In this document: piece by piece, positions 40,065-52,580 of the stretch | Layout of the letters: the number at the start of each line of letters is the position of its first letter | Numbering within the stretch: position 1 is the stretch's first letter | DNA from: Microglena sp. YARC | Lineage: Eukaryota > Chlorophyta > Chlorophyceae > Chlamydomonadales > Chlamydomonadaceae | Direction: 5' to 3' | Length of the DNA stretch: 64,000 nt | NCBI GenBank assembly: GCA_022414725.1 | Contig: CM039462.1 | Coordinates: 73,841,803-73,905,802 of the forward strand | Made by a program: the position numbers and the translations under genes | The notes under the pieces: model-generated | The model's database searches: none | What the model was told of the DNA's origin: nothing | The model's input: the letters and a program-made list of their open reading frames with translations, nothing else

Positions 40065-40829
40065 TAGCAAGAACGTTTCTTGCCACCGTAGAGCATAGTA
40101 TTTATCCACTACCATCAAAACTTTCAGCAATGTGTTTCAGTTTGCCTCAAGCGAATAATATCGCTGGTGTGGCCCCAATAATTCCCAATGTAGCATAAAT
40201 ATTGATTATGAGGCAGGAAACTCTGTTTAAAATGATTGTTGACCGCACGATGTGAGCCCAGCACCCTTTAGCTTTGCGGCTTACTTTGAACAGGTAACTT
40301 CTTCTGTCTTTACAGTCCTTTGAATTTTTGTGTCAATGCACCTGAAAGATAATATCTTTGTGTTGACAAGATCGCGTTACAAAACTTGATGAAACTTGAA
40401 TTCCTTAATGAAGAAAGAAAGACAATTGCACCATTATATTTGTTCCTGCCACTCCCGGAGGGACTTTTGACTTGTTTCGGAGGCCTGCCGTCTGGTCGGA
40501 ATCGCAATCCCGGAGCAGCTAAATCTCTGTAGTTGGCGAGTGAGTGAGTCTTCGTACGGCTCCTTAACTTCTGCTTTGAAAAATTCAAAAAAAATCGCAG
40601 GGAGGCAGACAAACTTTATTCTGACCGCTTGCAGATACCGCCAGAAAGTGCGCTTGCCGCTTGCCGCTTGCATGGCCAGGCAAGTGCAACCCAAGTTTAA
40701 TAGGCTTGTATAGGGATTATAGGGTTTATCCCGACTCATTATTTATTTTAGACCATCCTGGCCATAAAATTTGTCAACACTGCTAGTCTGATTTTATTTA
40801 GACCATCCAGTGCTTGCATGGCATGTACA

Positions 40830-43030
40830 TCAACATTGCAGTCGCAGGCGATCATTCGTTTCCATTCCTAACGTTTTCCCCATGAACATTCTTGATTCGT
40901 ATTGCCCTATTCTCTTCCAACCCCAAGGATTGTTAGTAGGTGTAAAACCTGCCACAAAAGAATTTCTGGATGGCCCCTTACCGGACTGATCCAACCACCA
41001 CAGCGATTGGAGAGATGATTGGCGAAAGGGGCGCGCCGACCTTCTAGCAGTATGCTTGGTGTTCCAATCCTCTTGTACAGGTTAAGGAGTACCAAATGGA
41101 GGGCGAACCAAAATGAAACAAGCTTCTCTATGATGGCTGCCAAGCCGGTCACGCCGATGTCTGCAAGCTGCTCATGGATCCAGCCGGTGGCTGGGAAAAT
41201 AGCTTCAGGGCCCTGGCGACACTAATATTGCGACAGCTGGCCTTGTGGGCGGCTGGCTATGGAAGGTCATGCAGAGTGTCTGCAGGCTGCTGATGGATCC
41301 AGCGGTGGCTGGATTGAGTCAGGGCCCGGGCGAACTTCTAGCAAACTAAGTTCCTTGGGGGGGCGGCTGGGCCTATTGGGCGGGGGGAGGGGTTTCCAAA
41401 ACCCCCGGCCAGATTTTTTTTTTTTTGGGGTTTTCTGCAAGCTGCTATGGATCCAGAAGTGCATGGATTGAGTACAGACCATGGCGAACTCTTAGCGACA
41501 GCTGGGCATTGCAGGCGCTGCAAAAGGCAAGGTCACGCAGATGTCTGCCAAGCTGCTGATGATCCAGTGGTGGCTGGAATTGAGTTCAGAGCCTGCGCGA
41601 ACTCTAGGCGACAGTGCTGGGGCATTGCAGGCGGCTGAAAGGAAGTCACACAGATGTCTGCGAACCCTGCTGATGGATCCAGTGGTGTGGCTGGGAATTT
41701 GAGTCAGAGCGCCTGGCGAACTCTAGCGACAGCTGGGCATTGCAGGCGGCTGCAAAGGGGAAGGTCACACGCAGATGTCTGCAAGCTGCTCATGGATCCA
41801 GCGGGTGGCTGGAATTGAGTTCAGAGCCCTGGCGAACTCTAGCGAAAGCAGCGGCCTAATGGCTGGCTGCACAGGAAGGTCACGCAGAATGTCTGCAAGC
41901 TTCTAATGGATCCAGCGGTGGCTGGAATTGAGTTCAGGTTGGACCATGGCGAACTCTAGCGACAGCTGGGCCTTGCAAGGCGGCTGCCAAGGGAAGGTCA
42001 TGCAGATGTCTGCAAAGCTGCTCATGGATCCAGTGGTCGGCTGGACTTGAGTACAGGGCCAGCGACTTATGTTCCGGGGGCATCTGTGCAGCTCCTAGAG
42101 TTGCACAATATCAACAGCAGGAACTTGCGTGAGGCTGCCAGGCAGGTCACGCAGATGTCTGGCAAGGCTGCTCATGGATCCAACTTGAGGGGACTGGACT
42201 CAATTACAGGGCCAGGCTTTATGGGCGAACAATATGAACAGCAGGGCATTGGGGGCCTCTGCCAAGGCAGGTCACGCAGATGTCTGCAAGCTGCTCATGG
42301 ATCCAGAGGTGGCTGGAATTGAGTATAGGGCCCGGGCAAACTATAGAGACAGCAGGGCTTTGTGGGCGGCTGCCAAGGCAGGTCACTCAGATGTCTGCAA
42401 GCTGCTGATGGATCCAGCGGTGGCTGGAGATGAGTTCAGGGCCCTGGCGAACGCTAGGACAGCTGGGCCTTGCGTGAGCCTTGGCAAACCAGGAAGGTCA
42501 CGCAGATGTCCTGCAAGCTGCTCATGTGATCCAGCGGGGCTGGAATTGAGTTCAGGGCCCGGGCGAACACTTTCGACCAGCATGACCTTGCGTGAGGCTG
42601 CAAATGAAGGTCACTCAGGATGTCTGCAAGCTGCTCATGGATCCAAGGTGGCTGGACTTGAGTACAGGGCCTGTGGCGAACTCTGTCAACAGCTGGGCAT
42701 TGTGGTGCGGAATGCAAAGGAAGGTCACGCAGATGTCTGCAAGCTGCTTATGGATCCAGCGGTGGCTGGATTTGAGTATAGGGCCCGGGCAAACTCTAGC
42801 GACAGCTGGGCATTGTGGGTGGCTGCCAAGGCAGGTCACTCAGATGTCTGCAAGCTGCTGATGGATCCAGCGGTGGCTGGACTTGAGTTCAGAGCCCTGG
42901 CTAACTCTAGCGACAGCATGGCTTTGAGGGCGGCTGCAAAGGCAGGTCACGCAGATGTCTGCAAGCTGCTCATGTGATCCAGCGGTGGCTGGCCCCGAGT
43001 ACATGGCCATTGTGAAACTTGACAGCAACT
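40830..43030 (+). pseudogene. F-box/ankyrin gene, indel-rich 5' part, clean 3' part (cassette 4)
   Basis: The F-box region (about 40870-41110) and the first units are shredded by indels, including a foreign-looking G/C-run stretch at 41350-41430 (GGGGGGGCGGCTGGGCC, T-run). From about 42234 a frame is open for 247 codons with six or seven ankyrin units, interrupted by small shifts near 42460 and 42540. The last unit has an extra T (CTCATGTGATCC, about 42973), which stops the frame at 42977. Sequence quality improves visibly at about 42230-42300. Confidence 0.75.
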
Positions 43031-43689
43031 GGGTCTTGTGTTATAAGCACCTTTCTTGCCACCGTAGAGCAAGTATTTATTTACTCTCCTTTAAACTTTT
43101 CAGCAATGTGTTCAGTTTGCTCAAGCGAAAATATAGCTACGTGTGCCCAATAATTCCAGATGTAGCAGAAATATTATTTGATTCTGAGGCAGGAACTCTT
43201 TGAAAATGATTATTGATGCGCACGATGTGAGCCAGCACTTTGACTTTTCAGGCTACTTTGAAGATGTAACTATGTCTTTACAGTCCTTGAATATTTTGTG
43301 TCAATCTCCTGAAGACAATATCTTTTGTATTGACAAGATCGGTTACAAAACTTGATGAAACTTGAATTCCTTAATGTAAGAAAAAAAGACAATTTGCACC
43401 AGTACATTTGTTCCTGCCTCCCGGAGGTATTTTGACTGGTTTCGGAGCCTGGTCTGGTTGGAATCGCAATTCCGCAGAGAGCTAAATCTCTGGTTGGCGA
43501 GTGAGTCGTTCGTACTTCTGCTTTGAAAATTCAAAAAAATCGCCGGAGGCAGGAACACCCATTCTGTACGCTTGCAGATACCGCCAGGCAGTGCCGCTTG
43601 ACGCTTGCCGCTGCATACCAGGCAAGTGCAACCAAGGGTTTTATAGGTTTATCAACTCATTATTTATTATACCATCCTGTGCGCTTGCA

Positions 43690-45192
43690 TGCATGTACAA
43701 CATGTTCAGAACATGCATTCGCACACGCGATCATCGTTTCCACTCCTAACGTTTCCCATGACATCTTGATCGTATTGCCCCTATTCTCTCTTCAACCCCA
43801 AGATTGTATTAGTGTGTAAAACTCTGCACAACAGATTTTCTGGATGGCCCCTTACGGACTGATCCAACCACCACAGCGAGTTGGAGAGATGATGGCGAAA
43901 GGGGGGCGCGCCGACCTTTAGCAGTATGCTTGGTGTCCAATCTCTTGTACAGGTTAAGGGGGCCTATCATTGAGGGCGAACCAGAATGAAAACAAGCTTC
44001 TCCATGTGGCTGCCAAGGAAGGTCATGCAGATGTCTGCAAGCTGCTGATGGATCCAGAGGTGGCTGGACTTGAGTTCAGGGCCCGAGCGAACTATGTCAA
44101 CAGCTGGGCATTGTGGCTGGCTGCCAATGAAGGTCAAGCAGATGTCTGCAAGCTGCTCATGGATCCAGCGGTGGCTGAAATTGAGTTCAGGGCCCGGGCG
44201 AACTCTGTCAACAGCTGGGTATTGTGGCTGTTTGCAAAGGGAGGTCATGCAGATGTCTGCAAGCTGCTGATGGATCCAGATGTGGCTGGACTTGAGTTCA
44301 GGGCCCTGGCGAACTCTAGAGACAGCAGGGCCTTGGGGGCGGCGGCCAATGCAGGCCACGCAGATGTCTGCAAGCTGCTGATGGATCCAGAGGTGGCTGG
44401 ACTTGAGTTCAGGGCCCGGGCGAACTCTAGCGACAGCTGGGCCTTGTGGGCGGCTGCCAAAGAAGGCCACGCAGATATCTGCAAGCTGCTCATGGATCCA
44501 GCGGTGGCTGGACTTGAGTTCAGGGCCCTGGCGAACGCTAGCGACAGCTGGTCCTTGTGTGAGGCTGCAAAGGAAGGTCACGCAGATGTCTGCAAGCTGC
44601 TGATGGATCCAGAGGTGGCTGGACTTGAGTTCAGGGCCCGGGCGAACTCTAACGACAGCATGGCATTGTGGGTGGCTGCCAAGGAAGGTCACGCAGATGT
44701 CTGCAAGCTGCTGATGGATCCAGCGGTGGCTGGACTTGAGTTCAGGGCCCGGGCGAACTCTAGCGACAGCATGGCGCTGGCTGCCAAGGAAGGTCACGCA
44801 GATGTCTGCAAGCTTCTGATGGATCCTCCGGTGGCTGGAATTGAGTTCAGGGCCCTGGCGAACTATAGCGACAGCTGTGCCTTGCATGAGGCTGCAAAGG
44901 AAGGTCACGCAGATGTCTGCAAGCTGCTCATGGATCCAGAGGTGGCTGGACTTGAGTTCTGGCCCGGGCGAACTCTGTCAACAGCAGGGCCTTGGGGCGG
45001 GCTGCAAAGGAAGGTCACGCAGATGTCTGCAAGCTGCTCATGGATCCAGAGGTGGCTGGACTTGAGTACATGGCCCGGGCGAACTCTGTCAACAGCAGGG
45101 CATCAGGGGCGGCTGCAAAGGCCGGTCACGCCGATGTCTGCTCGCTTTTGATGGATCCACAGGAGGCTGGCCCGAGTACAGTGCCATTGTGA
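43690..45192 (+). pseudogene. F-box/ankyrin gene with damaged F-box (cassette 5)
   Basis: The F-box part (43720-43965) has several single-base losses (GTTTCCCATGACATCTTGATC). From 43970 the ankyrin frame is open through about nine units. A shift at about 44958 (GAGTTCTGGCCC instead of GAGTTCAGGGCCC) moves the last two units to another frame, which ends near 45192. One unit is shortened (SMALAAKEGHADV). The array 43970-45190 is nearly identical to 50690-51900, so these two cassettes are recent duplicates. Confidence 0.8.
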
Positions 45193-45915
45193 ATCTTTGA
45201 CAGCAGCTGGGTCTTGCCACCGTAAAGCAAGTATTTATCCACTCTCATCAAACTTTTCAGCAATGTGTTCAGTTTGCTCTTGCGAAAATATCGCTGCGTG
45301 TGCCAATAATTCCAGATGTATGCAGAAAATATTTTGATTATGAGGCAGGAACTCTTTGAAAATGATTATTGATGTGAGCCAGCACTTTGACTTTTCAGGC
45401 TACTTTGAAGATGTAACTTCTGTGTCTTTACAGTCCTTGAATGTTTTGTGTCAATCTCCTGAATTGACATGATCGGTTACAAAACATGATGAAACTTGAA
45501 TTCCTTCATGTAAGAAAGACAATTTGCGCCAGTACATTTGTTCCTGCCTCCCAGAGGGATTTTGACTGGTTTCGGAGCCTGGTCTGGTCGGAATCGCAAT
45601 TCCGCAGAGAGCTAAATCTCTGGTTGGCGAGTGAGTCGTTCATACGGCTCTAACTTCTGCTTTGAAAATTCAAAAAATCGCCGGGAGGCAGGAAAAACCA
45701 TTCTGTACCACTTGCAGATAACGCCTGGCAAGTGCCGCTTGCCGCTTGCCGCTTGCATGCCAGGCAAGTGCAACCAAGGGTTTATAGGGTTTATAGGGTT
45801 TATAGGGTTTATCCCAACTCATTATTTATTTATACCATCCTGTGCATAAAATTGTCAACACTGCTAGTCTGATTTTATTTAGACCATCCTGTGCTTGCAT
45901 GCATGTACATCGAAC

Positions 45916-48632
45916 ATGCAGTCGCACACGCGATCATCGTTTCCATTCCTAACGTTTCCCCATGACATTCTTGATCGTATTGCCCTATTCTCTTCCAACC
46001 CCAAGATTGTATTAGTGTGTAAAACTCTGCACAACAGATTTTTTGGATGGCCCCTTACCGGACTGATCCAACCACCACAGCGAGTTGGAGAGATGATGGC
46101 GAAAGGGGGGCGCGCCGACCTTTTAGCAGTATGCTTGGTGTCCAATCCTCTTGTACAGCTTAAGGGGGCCCTACAATTGAGGGCGAACCAAAATGAAAAC
46201 AAGCTTCTCTATGTGGCTGCCAAGGAAGGTCACGCAGATGTATGCAAGCTGCTCATGGATCCAGAGGTGGCCTGACTTGAGTTCAGAGCCCAAGCGAACT
46301 CTAGCGACAGCAGGGCCTTGGGGGTGGCTGCAAAGGAAGGTCACTCAGATGTATGCAAGCTGCTGATGGATCCAGAGGTGGCTGGACTTGAGTTCAGGGC
46401 CCGGGCAAACTCTAGCTACAGCCGGACCTTGGGGGCGGCTGCCAAGGCAGGTCACGCAGATGTCTGCAAGCTGCTTATGGATCCAGCGGTGGCTGAACTT
46501 GAGCATAGGGCCCGGGCGAACTCTAGCGACAGCTGGGCATTGTGGGTGGCTACCAAGGAAGGTCACGCAGATGTCTGCAAGCTGCTCATGGATCCAGAGG
46601 CGGCTGAAGTTCAGTTCAGGGCCAAGGCGAACTCTATCGACAGTTGGGCATTGTGGCTGGCTGCCAAGGCAGGTCACGCAGATGTCTGCAAGCTGCTGAT
46701 GGATCCAGCGGTGGCTGGAATTGAGTTCAGGGCCCTAGCGAACTCTAGCGACAGCTGGGCCTTGCGTGAGGCTGCCAAGGCAGGTCACGCAGATGCCTGC
46801 AAGCTGCTGATGGATCCAGCGGTGGGTGGTCTTGAGTTCAGGGCCCGGGCGAACTCTAGCGACAACAGGGCCTTGTGTGAGGCTGCCAAGGCAGGTCACG
46901 CAGTTGTCTGCAAGCTGCTCATGGATCCAGAGGTGGCTGGAATTGAGTTCAGGGCCCGGGCGAACTCTAGCGACAGCAGGGCCTTGTGGGCGGCGGCTAA
47001 GGCAGGTCACGCCGATGTCTGCAAGCTGCTGATGGATCCAGAGGTGGCTGGAATCGAGTTCAGGGCCCTGGCGAACTCTAGCTACAGTTGGGCATTGTGG
47101 CTGGCTGCCAAGGCAGGTCACGCAGATGTCAGCAAGCTGCTCATGGATCCAGAGGTGGCTTGACTTGAATTCAGGGCCAGGGCGAACTCTAACGACAGCT
47201 GGGCCTTGTGGGCGGCTGCCAAAGAAGGCCACGCAGATGTCTGCTAGCTGCTCATGGATCCAGCGGTGGCTGGACTTGAGTTCAGGGCCAGGGCGAACTC
47301 TAGCGGCAGAAGAGGGGCGTCTTCCAAGGCAGGTCACGCAGATGTCTGCAAGATGCTCATGGATCCAGCGGTGGCTGGACTTTCGTACTGGACCCTGGCG
47401 AACTTTAGCGACAGCAGGGCATTGTGGGCGGCTGCAAAGGAAGGTCACGCAGATGTCTGCAAGCTGCTGATGGATCCAGAGGTGGCTGGATTTGAGTATA
47501 GGGCCCGGGCGAACTCTAGCGACAGCTGGGTATTGTGGGCGGCTGCCAAAGAAGGCCACGCAGATGTCTGCAAGCTGCTGATGGATCCAGAGGTTGCTGG
47601 ACTTGAGTTCAGGGCCAGGGCGAACTCTAACGACAGCTGGGCCTACGGGGCGGCTGCCAATGCAGGTCACGCAGATGTCTGCAAGCTGCTGAGGATCCAG
47701 AGGTGGCTGGACTTGAGTTCAGGGCCCTAGCGAACACTAGCGGCAGCTGGGCCTTGTGTGAGGCTGCCAATGAAGGTTACGCAGATGTCTGCAAGCTGCT
47801 CATGGATCCAGAGGTGGCTGGACTTGAATTCAGGGCCAGGGCGAACTCTAACGACAGCTGGGCCTTGTGGGCGGCTGCCAAAGAAGACCACGCAGATGTC
47901 TGCAAGCTGCTCATGGATCCAGCGGTGGCTGGACTTGAGTTCAGGGCCAGGGCGAACTCTAGCGGCAGAAGAGGGGCGTCTTCCAAGGCAGATCACGCAG
48001 ATGTCTGCAAGATGCTCATGGATCCAGCGGTGGCTGGACTTTCGTACTGGACCCTGGCGAACTTTAGCGACAGCAGGGCATTGTGGGCGGCTGCAAAGGA
48101 AGGTCACGCAGATGTCTGCAAGCTGCTGATGGATCCAGAGGTGGCTGGATTTGAGTATAGGGCCCGGGCGAACTATAGCGACAGCTGGGTATTGTGGGCG
48201 GCTGCCAAAGAAGGCCACGCAGATGTCTGCAAGCTGCTGATGGATCCAGAGGTGGCTGGACTTGAGTATAGGGCCCTGGCGAACTCTAGATACAGCAGAG
48301 CATTGTTGGTGGCTGCCAATGCAGGTCACGCAGATGTCTGCAAGCTGCTGATGGATCCAGTGGTGGCTGGACTTGAGTTCAGGGCCCGGGCGAACTCTGG
48401 CGACAGCAGGGCATTGCGTGAGGCTGCAAAGGAAGGTCACGCAGATGTCTGCAAGCTGCTGATGGATCCAGCTGTGGCTGGACTTGAGTTCAGGGCCCGG
48501 GCGAACTCTAGATACAGCAGGGCCTTGTGTGAGGCTGCGAAGGCCGGTCACGCCGATGTCTGCAAGCTGCTCATGGATCCAGATGCGGCTGGCCCCGAGT
48601 ACAGGGCCATTGTGAATCTTGACAGCAGCTAG
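45916..48632 (+). pseudogene. F-box/ankyrin gene with several stops (cassette 6)
   Basis: The ATG at 45916 (MQSHTRSSF) opens an intact F-box and the first ankyrin unit. A TGA at 46273-46275 replaces the Gly codon of VAGLE, and a second TGA hits the same repeat position at 47161-47163. A TAG replaces AAG at about 47244 (CTGCTAGCTG), and one T is lost at about 47692. Between these the frame is clean: 46318-47163 and 47703-48632 hold many intact units. The blocks 47160-47690 and 47820-48350 are a direct duplication of about 659 bp, including an unusual Arg-rich short unit (SSGRRGASSKA). About 22 units in total. Probably not functional as one protein. Confidence 0.82.
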
Positions 48633-49352
48633 GTCTTGTGTTAGGCAAGACACGTTTCTTGCCACCGTAGAGCAAGTATTTATCCACTCTCCTCAAACTT
48701 TTCAGAAATGTGTTCAGTTTGCTCCAGCGAAAATATCTCTGCGTGTGCCCAATAATTCCAGATGTAGCATTAATATTTGATTATGAGGCAGGAACGCTTT
48801 GAAAACGATTATTGATGCGCACGATGTGAGCCAGCAATTTGACTTTTCAGGCTACTTTGAAGATGTAACTAACTTCTGTGTCTTTACAGTCCTTGAATGT
48901 TTTGTGTCAATCTCCTGAATTGACAAGATCGGTTACAAAACTTGATGAAACTTGAATTCCTTCATGTAAGAAAGACAATTTGCGCCAGTACATTTGTTCC
49001 TGCCCCCCGGAGGGATTTTAACTGGTCCGGAGCCTGGTCTTGTCGGAATCGCAATTCCGCAGAGAGCTAAATCTCTGGTTGGCGAGTGAGTCGTTCGTAC
49101 GGCTCTAACTTCTGCTTGGAAAATTCAAAAAAATCGCCGGGATGCAGGAACACCCATTCTATACCGCTTGCAGATACCGCCAGGCAAGTGCCGCTTACCG
49201 CTTACCGCTTGCATGCCAGGCAAGTGCAACCCAGGGTTTATAGGGTTTATAGGGTGTATAGGGTTTATAGGGTTTATAGGGTTTATCCCAATTCATTATT
49301 TATTTATACCATCCTGTGCGCTTGCATGCATGTACACACATGTTCATCGAAC

Positions 49353-51910
49353 ATGCATTCGCACACGCGATCATTCCTAACGTTTCCCCATGACATTCTT
49401 GATCGTATTGCCCTATTCTCTTCCAACCCCAAGATTGTATTAGTGTGTAAAACTCTGCACAACAGATTTTCTGGATGGCCCCTTACCGGACTGATCCAAC
49501 CACTACAGCGAGTTGGAGAGATGATGGCGAAAGGGGGGCGCGCCGACCTTCTAGCAGTATGCTTGGTGTCCAATCCTCTTGTACAGGTTGAGGGGGCCCT
49601 ACAATTGAGGGCGAACCAAAATGGAAACAAGCTTCTCTATGTGGCTGCCAAGGAAGGTCACGCAGATGTCTGCAAGCTGCTCATGGATCCAGCGGTGGCT
49701 GGACTTGAGTTCAGGGCCCGGGCGAACTCTGGCGACAGCTGGGCATTGTGGCTGGCTGCCAATGAAGGTCACGCAGATGTCTGCAAGCTGCTGATGGATC
49801 CAGCGGTGGCTGGACTTGAGTTCAGGGCCTGGGAGACTCTGTCAACAGCTGGGTATTGTGGCTGTTTGCAAAGGGAGGTCATGCAGATGTCTGCAAGCTG
49901 CTGATGGATCCAGAGGTGGCTGGACTTGAGTTCAGGGCCCTGGCGAACTCTAGAGACAGCAGGGCCTTGGGGGTGGCGGCCAATGCAGGCCACGCAGATG
50001 TCTGCAAGCTGCTGATGGATCCAGAGGTGGCTGGACTTGAGTTCAGGGCCCGGGCGAACTCTAGCGACAGCTGGGCCTTGTGGGCGGCTGCCAAAGAAGG
50101 CCACGCAGATATCTGCAAGCTGCTCATGGATCCAGGTGGACTTGAGTTCAGCTGGACTTGAGTTCTGCAAGCTGCTGATGGATCCAGAGGTGGCTGGGCT
50201 TGAGTTCAGGGCCCTGGCGAACGCTAGCGACAGCTGGTCCTTGTGTGAGGCTGCAAAGGAAGGTCACGCAGATGTCTGCAAGCTGCTGATGGATCCAGAG
50301 GTGGCTGGATTGAGTTCAGGGCCCGGGCGAACTCTAACGACAGCATGGTATTGTGGCTGGCTGCAAATGAAGGTCAAGCAGATGTCTGCAAGCTACTGAT
50401 GGATCCAGAAGTGGCTGGACTTGAGTTCAGGGCCCTGGCGAACTCTATCGACAGCCGGGCATTGTGGGCGGCTGCCAAGGCAGGTCATGCAGATGTCTGC
50501 AAGCTACTGATGGATCCAGAGGTGGCTGGACTTGAGTTCAGGGCCCGGGCGAACTCTAACGACAGCATGGCATTGTGGCTGGCTTCCAATGAAGGTCACG
50601 CAGATGTCTGCAAGCTGCTCATGGATCCAGCAGTGGCTGAAATTGAGTTCAGGGCCCGGGCGAACTCTGTCAACAGCTGGGTATAATGGCTGTTTGCAAA
50701 GAGAGGTCATGCAGATGTCTGCAAGCTGCTGATGGATCCAGAGGTGGCTGGACTTGAGTTCAGGGCCCTGGCGAACTCTAGAGACAGCAGGGCCTTGGGG
50801 GCGGCGGCCAATGCAGGCCACGCAGATGTCTGCAAGCTGCTGATGGATCCAGAGGTGGCTGGACTTGAGTTCAGGGCCCGGGCGAACTCTAGCGACAGCT
50901 GGGCCTTGTGGGCGGCTACCAAAGAAGGCCACGCAGATATCTGCAAGCTGCTCATGGATCCAGCGGTGGCTGGACTTGAGTTCAGGGCCCTGGCGAACGC
51001 TAGCGACAGCTGGTCCTTGTGTGAGGCTGCAAAGGAAGGTCACGCAGATGTCTGCAAGCTGCTGATGGATCCAGAGGTGGCTGGACTTGAGTTCAGGGCC
51101 CGGGCGAACTCTAACGACAGCATGGTATTGTGGCTGGCTGCAAATGAAGGTCAAGCAGATGTCTGCAAGCTACTGATGGATCCAGAAGTGGCTGGACTTG
51201 AGTTCAGGGCCCTGGCGAACTCTATCGACAGCCGGGCATTGTGGGCGGCTGCCAAGGCAGGTCATGCAGATGTCTGCAAGCTTCTGATGGATCCAGAGGT
51301 GGCTGGACTTGAGTTCAGGGCCCGGGCGAACTCTAACGACAGCATGGCATTGTGGGTGGCTGCCAAGGAAGGTCACGCAGATGTCTGCAAGCTGCTGATG
51401 GATCCAGCGGTGGCTGGACTTGAGTTCAGGGCCCAGGCGAACTCTAGCGACAGCATGGCGCTGGCTGCCAAGGAAGGTCACGCAGATGTCTGCAAGCTTC
51501 TGATGGATCCTCCGGTGGCTGGAATTGAGTTCAGGGCCCTGGCGAACTATAGCGACAGCTGTGCCTTGCATGAGGCTGCAAAGGAAGGTCACGCAGATGT
51601 CTGCAAGCTGCTCCTGGATCCAGAGGTGGCTGGACTTGAGTTCAGGGCCCGGGCGAACTCTGTCAACAGCAGGGCCTTGGGGGCGGCTGCAAAGGAAGGT
51701 CACGCAGATGTCTGCAAGCTGCTCATGGATCCAGAGGTGGCTGGACTTGAGTACATGGCCCGGGCGAACTCTGTCAACAGCAGGGCATCAGGGGCGGCTG
51801 CAAAGGCCGGTCACGCCGATGTCTGCTCGCTTTTGATGGATCCAGAGGAGGCTGGCCCCGAGTACAGTGCCATTGTGAATCTTGACAGCAGCTGGGTCTT
51901 GCCACCGTAA
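49353..51910 (+). pseudogene. F-box/ankyrin gene with internal rearrangements (cassette 7)
   Basis: In-frame ATGs lie at 49326 and 49353 (MHSHTRSFLTF). The F-box and three ankyrin units are intact to about 49825, where GCCTGGGAGACTC (for GCCCGGGCGAACTC) shifts the frame. A scrambled junction lies at 50130-50165 (GGACTTGAGTTCAGCTGGACTTGAGTTC) and a TAA at about 50684 (GGGTATAATGG). From 50732 a 392-codon frame with about ten units runs to 51910. It ends differently from intact members because the usual TAG is TGG and reading continues to TAA. A block of three units occurs twice inside the gene. Confidence 0.8.
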
Positions 51911-52580
51911 AGCAAGTATTTATCCACTCTCATCAAACTTTTCAGCAATGTGTTCAGTTTGCTCTTGCGAAAATATCGCTGCGTGTGCCCAATAATTCCA
52001 GATGTAGCAGAAATATTTGATTATGAGGCAGGAACGCTTTGAAAATGATTATTGATGTGAGCCAGCACTTTGACTTTTCAGGCTACTTTGAAGATGTAAC
52101 TTCTGTGTCTTTACAGTCCTTGAATGTTTTGTGTCAATCTCCTGAATTGACATGATCGGTTACAAAACATGATGAAACTTGAATTCCTTCATGTAAGAAA
52201 GACAATTTGCGCCAGTACATTTGTTCCTGCCTCCCGGGGGGATTTTGACTGGTTTCGGAGCCTGGTCTGGTCGGAATCGCAATTCCGCCGAGAGCTAAAT
52301 CTCTGGTTGGCGAGTGAGTCGTTCGTACGGCTCTAACTTCTGCTTGGAAAATTCAAAAAAATCGCCGGGATGCAGGAACACCCATTCTATACCGCTTGCA
52401 GATACCGCCGGGCAAGTGCCGCTTACCGCTTACCGCTTGCATGCCAGGCAAGTGCAACCAAGGGTTTATAGGGTTTATAGGGTGTATAGGGTTTATAAGG
52501 TTTATAGGGTTTATCCCAATTCATTATTTATTTATACCATCCTGTGCGCTTGCATGCATGTACACACATGTTCATAGAAC

